A DNA stretch of 10,820 bases from positions 1 through 10,820 of the forward strand of contig WJKO01000664.1 of NCBI GenBank assembly GCA_014729055.1, given 5' to 3'. The stretch's first letter is position 1; each line of letters begins with the position of its first letter. The DNA is from Promethearchaeota archaeon (GTDB taxonomy: Archaea > Asgardarchaeota > Lokiarchaeia > Sigyniarchaeales > Promethearchaeaceae). Positions 6,680 through 10,820 of the stretch are shown here, piece after piece. The position numbers were made by a program, and so were the translations under genes. Under the pieces are notes generated by a model that did not search any database, was not told the origin of the DNA, and saw nothing but the letters and a program-made list of their open reading frames with translations.

Positions 6680-6686
6680 TTAAATA
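6680..6686 (+). promoter_or_regulatory. TATA-like box of the RHH gene
   Basis: TTAAATA lies about 44 bases ahead of the TTG start. Transcription starting about 25 bases downstream would begin near 6708, inside the palindrome at 6695-6710, and leave a short leader carrying the GGTGAT ribosome site. Confidence 0.4.
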
Positions 6687-6694
6687 GCCTCCAC

Positions 6695-6710
6695 GCATAT
6701 TAAAATATGC
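6695..6710. promoter_or_regulatory. Palindrome ahead of the RHH gene, likely operator
   Basis: GCATATT-AA-AATATGC is a perfect inverted repeat with 7-bp arms. It falls between the TATA-like box and the ribosome site of the RHH gene, overlapping the predicted transcript start. RHH repressors bind short palindromes as dimers or tetramers and commonly repress their own gene, so self-repression is the natural reading. A partial match, GCATGTTAAAAATA, lies about 190 bases upstream at 6507-6520. Confidence 0.55.
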
Positions 6711-6714
6711 ATTT

Positions 6715-6720
6715 GGTGAT
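6715..6720 (+). promoter_or_regulatory. Shine-Dalgarno site that selects the TTG start of the RHH gene
   Basis: GGTGAT is fully complementary to the usual archaeal 16S rRNA 3' tail (AUCACC) and lies 6 bases ahead of the TTG at 6727. There is no in-frame ATG between the upstream stop at 6685-6687 and this TTG. Confidence 0.65.
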
Positions 6721-6726
6721 TTTTTT

Positions 6727-6921
6727 TTGGTAGATAAACCTAAACTTCAGAATATTACAATTTCAATTCCTGAGATATATTGCAATAATCTTGAAAAACT
6801 GCAACAGATTGGGATTATAAGCAATCGAAGTGAGGGTATTAGGATAGCAGTAAGAGAATTCCTTGAAAAAGAACTAAAAAACGCCGAGCTTTTTGGTATA
6901 AAAATAGAGGAATCAGATTAA
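6727..6921 (+). CDS. Ribbon-helix-helix (CopG/NikR-type) DNA-binding regulator
   Basis: This 64-residue protein shows the full RHH pattern. A strand (ITISIP, 10-15) would pair in a dimer to insert into the DNA major groove. It is followed by helix A (about 16-28, IYCNNLEKLQQIG) and helix B (about 33-50), opening with NRSEGIRIAVREFLEKEL. The R-S-E-x-I-R-x-A-V turn motif is highly typical of small archaeal transcription factors. A short acidic tail (51-64) is too small for a ligand-binding domain, so it is not a full NikR. Translation begins at TTG, supported by GGTGAT 6 bases upstream. A perfect palindrome in the promoter points to self-repression. It converges on the OsmC-like gene with 28 bases between them. 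No toxin gene is adjacent on the same strand, so an antitoxin role is not supported. Confidence 0.9.
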   Translation: MVDKPKLQNITISIPEIYCNNLEKLQQIGIISNRSEGIRIAVREFLEKELKNAELFGIKIEESD

Positions 6922-6949
6922 ATTCCTCATTAATTAAAATAAATGAATA

Positions 6950-7399
6950 TTACTTTTTCATCTTATAATCGAGATTTACTTGGACATCGATTCCTTCACG
7001 AACCGCTTCAGTCACAATGCAATAATCTTGAAACATTTTTTCGCATCTATCTGCTCGTTTTAGCATTTTTTCAGTTTCGATTTTCGGTTTGATATCAACA
7101 AGAATTTGTTTGACGCGCCAAAATCCTTTTTCATTTCTTTTTATGATAACCTCAGCACTGGCTTTTAAATCATCAATTTTAAAGTCTCTTTTTTTCATAC
7201 AAAAAATAAATGAAGCACTAAGACATCCTAGCACCGCCATTCCTAACATTCGCGAGGGATTTGGTCCTATCATTTCTTCTTCTTTTTTGTGGGTTTCATC
7301 AATGTAACAATCCTCTACCTTCATATCTCCAAGTTCACATCGAAAAATCATTTCATCTTCTAAAGATAAACCAACCTTCGTTTTAATTTCATCATTCAT
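6950..7399 (-). CDS. OsmC/Ohr-family thiol protein
   Basis: This is a cytosolic thiol-dependent peroxidase-like protein of 149 residues, the usual length for the family. The hallmarks are GPNPSRMLGMAVLGCLSASF (45-64), which places C59 in the central helix, and DYCIVTEAVREGIDV (125-139), which places the second catalytic-type Cys, C127, before the Ser/Thr-x-x-x-x-x-Gly turn. In OsmC and Ohr these two cysteines reduce organic hydroperoxides. C67 and C119 are extra. The N-terminal strand region is shorter and more charged than in Ohr, so general OsmC-like is safer than Ohr. The gene is divergent from the cysteine-rich desulforedoxin-like gene across 137 bases, which may give shared oxidative-stress control. 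The ATG at 7399 has no Shine-Dalgarno match, so a leaderless or short-leader transcript is likely. Confidence 0.88.
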   Translation of the reverse strand: MNDEIKTKVGLSLEDEMIFRCELGDMKVEDCYIDETHKKEEEMIGPNPSRMLGMAVLGCLSASFIFCMKKRDFKIDDLKASAEVIIKRNEKGFWRVKQILVDIKPKIETEKMLKRADRCEKMFQDYCIVTEAVREGIDVQVNLDYKMKK

Positions 7400-7536
7400 A
7401 ATGCTTAATTTATCATATATTTGCTTAAAATGTTTGTCGATTATGAAAGAAAATTGTAAAATTTATTAATTCAGAAAAAAAATCTATCTCGGTTAAATTA
7501 GATAAAAATCGAATAAAATATAGAGAAGTGATAAAA

Positions 7537-7725
7537 ATGGTTTCTTGCCATGATATGGATGAAGGAGATATATATGTTTGTAAAGAATGTGGTCTTGAAC
7601 TAAAAGTTGTATCTAAATGCAAAGAGTTCGGTGCTGAGGACTGCGAATGCACGCAAGGTGCATGTGAAGACGATCATAGTTGTGAATTTGCATGCTGTGG
7701 AAAACCTCTCGTTAAGAAAGCTTAA
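7537..7725 (+). CDS. Cysteine-rich desulforedoxin/zinc-ribbon-like mini-protein
   Basis: This is a 62-residue acidic protein with ten cysteines. Near the N-terminus is GDIYVCKECGLELKVV (C15, C18) and at the end is CCGKPLVKKA (C53, C54). Together they match the outline of the desulforedoxin (Dx) domain of desulfoferrodoxin, where CxxC and CC ligate one iron in an Fe(Cys)4 site. Between them is an insert with further cysteines (C28, C36, C38, C43, C49) in an acidic loop, absent from ordinary Dx and possibly a second metal site. The ATG at 7537 is preferred because AGTGAT, close to GGTGAT, lies 4 bases before it; a GTG at 7528 would add three residues. It could be an electron carrier, or a metal-storage or structural zinc protein. 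The divergent OsmC-like neighbour favours a redox role, which is inference. Confidence 0.85.
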   Translation: MVSCHDMDEGDIYVCKECGLELKVVSKCKEFGAEDCECTQGACEDDHSCEFACCGKPLVKKA

Positions 7726-7738
7726 TATTTCAATTAAT

Positions 7739-7791
7739 AATCGAATTTTGGGCGATTCAATTGTTATTCCATCTTATTTTTTATTTTCTTT
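7739..7791 (+). terminator. T-rich terminator after the cysteine-rich gene
   Basis: A short inverted repeat (AATCG at 7739-7743, CGATT at 7753-7757) is followed by a T-rich tract around 7774-7791. T-rich downstream stretches are how archaeal RNA polymerase commonly stops. The stem is weak, so the T-tract carries the call. Confidence 0.35.
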
Positions 7792-7795
7792 CAAG

Positions 7796-7804
7796 TTTAA
7801 AATA
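7796..7804 (+). promoter_or_regulatory. TATA-like box ahead of the pseudo-GTPase gene
   Basis: TTTAAAATA lies about 44 bases ahead of the ATG at 7848, giving an expected leader of about 20 bases with no Shine-Dalgarno match. A second TTTAAAA at 7834-7840 is too close to the start for standard spacing. Confidence 0.3.
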
Positions 7805-7847
7805 GTATTTTAAGAAAAGTTTTAATCTGTTCCTTTAAAAGCTACGT

Positions 7848-8921
7848 ATGGAATACGAACAAGAACGCAATTTTCTCGTAGGGCTATTATGCGAAGATCA
7901 TGAGCTAGCAAAAATTATTGGTGGTGAACTTGGAACTCCAGGTCAAAGTTCTGACCTTCAATTCTATGATCGCCTTGACGAGGACTTGAAAGCAGTTTTT
8001 TGTGCGATTGATGCTGTTGGATATCCTGATAAGCTAAAATCTTTGATTCAAACAATGATGATTACTAAATTTCATGTCATGTTGATAGATATATCAAAAG
8101 GGCTTAGTGCTGCTAATGCTGAAATCCTTGTTCTTATGGATATTTTCACTAAGATATATCAAAGCATCCCTATTTTTGCTTTATGTGATTTAACCGGCGA
8201 ATTGGGATATTTGTTAGATTCGAGAATAGAAGAATTGGATAACATTCTCGAGGGCACTTCGATGAAAAACGCATCAAAAATTACTATCCAATCCAAGGAT
8301 GATCGAAAAAAAATCAAGCAAGAGATCTTGAATCGATATCAACAGAATAGTGTAGTTAAGGAAGAAGATGACGTTCCAATAGTCTTGATAGACCACTGTT
8401 TCCCAGTTAAGGGGATTGGAACTGTTATATTAGGAACAATGAAATCAGGATTTCTTAAAGTCAATGATATGTTAACATTGATTGGCTTAGATAAAAAAGT
8501 AATTATCCGTTCAATACAAAAACACGACAGGGATTTTAAAAGTGCTGTTGCTGGAGAGCGCGTGGGTTTAGCAGTTAAAGGTGTTAAATCTGAAAGTATA
8601 AGCCGTGATATTATCTTATCAAAATCAGACTTATTCTTATTTGAAGATGAGCTTAATCTCAAAGTCACAACGATATCTTTTTATAAACATCCGGTCTCAC
8701 CAGAGTCAGAGAGACAATTTACATTATTCTCTAATCTGGCCTCCAGTCCTTTCAAAGTTACAAAAGGGGCGCAGATAACACCAGGAAACTCTGGAAATAT
8801 CACGATTAAATTAACGAATCCTATTCCCGTTGAAAAACAGCATCCTCTTGCCATTATAGCAGAATTAAATAAATTCCATAACCAATTACGTATTGTGGGA
8901 TATGGGAAGATTCTTTTATAA
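7848..8921 (+). CDS. SelB/EF-Tu-like translation-factor homologue with a dead GTPase domain
   Basis: The 357 residues keep the layout of SelB/EF-Tu: a G-domain-like region (about 1-145), beta-barrel domain 2 (about 175-260) and a second barrel (about 268-357). Domain 2 is well kept, with VKGIGTVILGTMKSGFLKVND (187-207), IRSIQKH (220-226) and AGERVGLAVKGV (235-246). The G-domain has lost its nucleotide signatures. The P-loop is shortened and lacks GKS/T (LVGLLCEDHELAKII, 10-24), the switch II DxxG survives as DAVGYPDKL (55-63), echoing DAPGHxDF, and the NKxD base-recognition motif is replaced by CDLTG (113-117). The residue skeleton is therefore that of a translational GTPase that probably neither binds nor hydrolyses GTP normally. 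It is not SelB itself, which needs an active G domain. Binding to a tRNA, ribosome or translation GTPase through the intact barrels is plausible; the actual role is unknown. The reading frame is clean, so it is not a pseudogene. Confidence 0.85.
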   Translation: MEYEQERNFLVGLLCEDHELAKIIGGELGTPGQSSDLQFYDRLDEDLKAVFCAIDAVGYPDKLKSLIQTMMITKFHVMLIDISKGLSAANAEILVLMDIFTKIYQSIPIFALCDLTGELGYLLDSRIEELDNILEGTSMKNASKITIQSKDDRKKIKQEILNRYQQNSVVKEEDDVPIVLIDHCFPVKGIGTVILGTMKSGFLKVNDMLTLIGLDKKVIIRSIQKHDRDFKSAVAGERVGLAVKGVKSESISRDIILSKSDLFLFEDELNLKVTTISFYKHPVSPESERQFTLFSNLASSPFKVTKGAQITPGNSGNITIKLTNPIPVEKQHPLAIIAELNKFHNQLRIVGYGKILL

Positions 8922-8943
8922 AATTCGGGATTATCTGATTTTC

Positions 8944-8972
8944 AAAAGCTTTTTTTATTTCACCGCTTTTTT
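8944..8972 (+). terminator. Double T-tract after the pseudo-GTPase gene
   Basis: A 10-base palindrome AAAAGCTTTT (8944-8953) runs into seven Ts (8950-8956), and a second run of six Ts follows at 8967-8972. Such T-runs end archaeal transcripts. The second run stops 7 bases before the ATG of the next gene, and its TTTTTTATAA could also serve as a TATA-like element, although it is too close to that ATG. Confidence 0.45.
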
Positions 8973-8979
8973 ATAATCT

Positions 8980-9921
8980 ATGAAGAAAGTGAATGGAATT
9001 TTAGCGCCTATACCGACTTTTATTGATAAAGAGGGTAAGATAGATCTCGATGCTAATAAAAATGTTTGCGATAGTCTATGTGAGACTGAAATTGGTGGTC
9101 TATATATATTAGGCACGACTGGCGAATTTGCATATTTCTCGTTAGAACAACGTAAAAAATTGATTTCCTTTTTGTGTAATGATTGTGAGTTTTCGAAACC
9201 TATGATAATGTGCGTTCAACATTGGAACACTGATAAAGCAGTAGAGTTAACCGAATATGCCTTGAAGAATGGGGTAAAACTCATATCGGCGCTTCTTCCT
9301 ATATATTTTCCCCTTTCAGATCAAGGAATAATTAGTTATTTCACAGCTATTCATGAAGTTATTGAGGAATACGATAGTAATATACCCCTCTATGTATATC
9401 ATATTCCAATACTTCCTTCGACCGCTGAAATAAAAGCCGAAATAATTGTTAAACTCGCTGATTCGGGTGTCATCAACGGAATAAAGGATTCTGTCTTTGA
9501 TTATACACATGCAAAAGAAATTCTTGAAGGTGTTGGAAAGGGTTTCAATTTCCTCTGTGGAACGGAGCCATTATTGGTAGATGCTTTTCGAGAAGGATCA
9601 GTCATTGACAGGTTTGATGGGGGTGTTTTTACGGGTGTAAATATTCTGCCGAATACATATGCTAGGTTATTTAAAGCAGCTAAAGAAGGGGATAAGAATA
9701 GTTTTAACAGAATATGGCCTTATATTGATGAATTGATAGCACTCTGGGATGATGGTGTATATTATTTACCTCATGTGTGTAAATATGGTATGAAATATCT
9801 CGGTTATGATGTGCAAGATATCCCATGTCAACCCTTGGATTTAATAAACAACAAGAAAAAAGAACAAACCCAAAGGATTATAGATAATACCAAAAAATTC
9901 TGGGGATCGCATGACGTCTAA
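8980..9921 (+). CDS. DapA/NanA-family class I aldolase/lyase
   Basis: This is a TIM-barrel Schiff-base enzyme that condenses or splits pyruvate-type keto acids. The 313 residues are slightly longer than the usual 290-300 of the family. GTTGE (45-49) is the carboxylate-binding motif after the second strand, Y140 in YVYHIP (138-143) is the catalytic tyrosine, and K169 in NGIKDS (166-171) is the Schiff-base lysine. FTGVNILP (217-224) matches the late Gly-x-x-N-x-x-P strand. True dihydrodipicolinate synthases have an Arg shortly after the YNxP motif (YNVPxRT). Here the sequence is YHIPILPST, with no Arg, so lysine synthesis is unlikely; a sialate, KDG or other 2-keto acid lyase is more probable. 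The C-terminal stretch (about 285-313) is Lys-rich and unusual. The ATG has no Shine-Dalgarno, and the gene before it ends 58 bases upstream behind a T-tract. Confidence 0.9.
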   Translation: MKKVNGILAPIPTFIDKEGKIDLDANKNVCDSLCETEIGGLYILGTTGEFAYFSLEQRKKLISFLCNDCEFSKPMIMCVQHWNTDKAVELTEYALKNGVKLISALLPIYFPLSDQGIISYFTAIHEVIEEYDSNIPLYVYHIPILPSTAEIKAEIIVKLADSGVINGIKDSVFDYTHAKEILEGVGKGFNFLCGTEPLLVDAFREGSVIDRFDGGVFTGVNILPNTYARLFKAAKEGDKNSFNRIWPYIDELIALWDDGVYYLPHVCKYGMKYLGYDVQDIPCQPLDLINNKKKEQTQRIIDNTKKFWGSHDV

Positions 9922-9973
9922 GTTATAATGTTGGTTAAAAATAGATTAGACTACTACTATTGATGACGTATTT

Positions 9974-10720
9974 TTAATTAATTGAGATTGGACTTAAATC
10001 ATTATCATCGAATTCACCTAATAGGGCAATAGACGTCATTTGCATTGTTAACATCTCAACACTTTGCTCCTCTAATTCCCTATATTGTTTAGAACTCAAA
10101 TCTAACCCTAATGATTGCCCAATCTCTTTACTTCGTGCCCTTAGAGTCTCTAATTGTTCGTTCTGTTTATCTAAGTCGATTGTTAAGGTCTTAATATACT
10201 GATGGATTTCCTCTTTATATTGTTTTTCAACATCAGAGATTTCTTGAATTTCCTTATATGTGACAACCTTTTCTTCTCTCTTAGCTTTTTGTTTTTTATA
10301 TTCAGGATCGTTGAAGATAGGATCTACCATGAGAGAAACATTTATTATTTGGGCAGCTGGATCAAGCATTCCAAAACTTGAACCTAAGATATTCAAGACA
10401 CTTTCTTTTGCATTTCCAGAAATGCTGGAGTAACTGAGATATATTTCTATTAATCGAAGAATGGTTGTCTTCAATAAAATATCGGTTAAGTCACCTATAT
10501 CTTCGCATATATCATACGAGGATTTAAGAACATCATATAATTCCTTTCTAAATTCATTATGATTGAGATATTTACCGAAATAATTTAAAAATTTAATACT
10601 AAGATCGATAACTTCAGAAACTACTACTTCTTTGGCATTGATATTTATAATAAATGTCTTAAACTCTTTTTCACTTGTAGGATTCCCTAGTTTTTCAAGA
10701 ATTTCATTAACTGATGCCAT
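9974..10720 (-). CDS. Unrecognised helical protein with a coiled coil
   Basis: This is a 248-residue protein that I do not recognise. Residues 1-130 look mostly helical with leucine/isoleucine-rich segments (for example DILLKTTILRLIEIYLSY, 80-97) arranged like a helical repeat, though too polar for membrane spans. Residues about 140-225 are highly charged (YKKQKAKREEK, then VEKQYKEEIHQYIKTL and KQNEQLETLRARSKEIG) with a heptad-like spacing that suggests a coiled coil. The tail is acidic (EFDDNDLSPISIN). There are no catalytic motifs and a single cysteine (C72). It could be a cytoplasmic scaffold or adaptor; this is speculative. It converges on the aldolase gene with 52 bases between. The ATG at 10720 is preceded only by AT-rich DNA without a Shine-Dalgarno, as with several other genes here. 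Confidence 0.75.
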   Translation of the reverse strand: MASVNEILEKLGNPTSEKEFKTFIININAKEVVVSEVIDLSIKFLNYFGKYLNHNEFRKELYDVLKSSYDICEDIGDLTDILLKTTILRLIEIYLSYSSISGNAKESVLNILGSSFGMLDPAAQIINVSLMVDPIFNDPEYKKQKAKREEKVVTYKEIQEISDVEKQYKEEIHQYIKTLTIDLDKQNEQLETLRARSKEIGQSLGLDLSSKQYRELEEQSVEMLTMQMTSIALLGEFDDNDLSPISIN

Positions 10721-10820
10721 GTAATTATTATGTTGATAAAATCATATTTTTATTTTTTTATCTAAAATATTTAATTAAATAGATCTTAAAGAAAAAACAA
10801 ATAAATAAGAAATTTAAAAT
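10721..10820. other. AT-rich upstream region of the coiled-coil gene
   Basis: The last 100 bases are nearly all A and T, with a perfect palindrome TTTAATTAAA near 10769-10778 and tracts that could be TATA boxes for the minus-strand gene at 10720. No coding region is visible before the window ends. Confidence 0.4.

Larger units (their letters stand above)
6294..6726. other. Long AT-rich intergenic region between divergent genes
   Basis: These 433 bases separate the minus-strand kinase-like gene from the plus-strand RHH gene. Stops are frequent in all frames and I see no convincing small gene, tRNA or other known RNA. It holds the kinase Shine-Dalgarno at its left edge and AT tracts that could be TATA boxes (TTAATTAA near 6343; ACTATATATATTT near 6606). 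It also has a perfect palindrome AACATGTT at 6421-6428 and a small hairpin followed by Ts at 6445-6462. At the right edge is the RHH promoter with its operator-like palindrome. The length is unusual for this otherwise compact window. Confidence 0.7.

Noticed and set aside
6727..6921. RHH protein as the antitoxin of a toxin-antitoxin pair
   Set aside because: No toxin-like gene is adjacent on the same strand; the neighbours are an OsmC-like gene (convergent) and an intergenic region.
7089..7307. 72-codon plus-strand open frame
   Set aside because: It is antisense to the OsmC-like gene, whose catalytic-type cysteines fit the family.
7607..7813. 68-codon plus-strand frame overlapping the cysteine-rich gene
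   Set aside because: It is a shifted frame of the Cys-rich protein and runs on into AT-rich intergenic DNA, with no motif or ribosome site.
8339..8668. 109-codon minus-strand open frame
   Set aside because: It is antisense to well-kept domain 2 of the pseudo-GTPase.
7848..8921. Calling this gene SelB or EF-1A
   Set aside because: The P-loop and NKxD motifs needed for a working translational GTPase are missing.

Overview
This is an AT-rich window with the look of an archaeal chromosome. The evidence is TATA-like boxes about 25-45 bases ahead of several starts, Shine-Dalgarno matches of the AGGAG and GGTGAT type at some genes and none at others, a TTG start, T-rich gene ends, and the families present: a GTPase-dead SelB/EF-Tu-like protein, a small ribbon-helix-helix regulator, a compact CcdA with a thioredoxin-like head, and a CTP-type polyprenol kinase relative. 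A V4R/TRAPP-like protein and a zinc-ribbon protein with possible longin-type domains would suit an Asgard-type archaeon. That placement is a guess, because no marker gene settles it.

Layout. Positions 1-231 hold the 3' end of an unrecognised gene. A zinc-ribbon protein (284-1537, +) follows and converges on a run of five minus-strand genes. In transcription order these are a dolichol/phytol-kinase-like membrane protein (6293-5208), a NagD-type HAD phosphatase (5127-4249), a V4R/TRAPP-like protein (4201-3629), HisB (3400-2789) and a thioredoxin-CcdA membrane protein (2767-1589). HisB has its own TATA box and Shine-Dalgarno site, with a perfect inverted repeat upstream. The convergent end at 1539-1601 carries a two-unit tandem repeat and a 10-bp hairpin that contains the last codons of the CcdA gene.

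A 433-base AT-rich intergenic region (6294-6726) separates this run from the plus-strand RHH regulator (6727-6921), which has a perfect 7-bp-arm palindrome just ahead of it. An OsmC-like thiol protein (7399-6950, -) and a ten-cysteine desulforedoxin-like mini-protein (7537-7725, +) are divergent neighbours. With the CcdA protein they give the window a thiol/redox and metal-sulfur flavour. The right end has the degenerate translation-factor GTPase (7848-8921, +), a DapA/NanA-family aldolase (8980-9921, +) and an unrecognised coiled-coil protein (10720-9974, -).

How they work together. Apart from the closely spaced hisB-ccdA pair and the loosely spaced kinase-phosphatase-V4R run, the genes do not form one obvious pathway. 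I see no tRNA, rRNA, CRISPR array, transposase or phage gene. The best candidates for something undescribed are the pseudo-GTPase, the zinc-ribbon protein, the V4R-like protein and the RHH gene with its palindrome.
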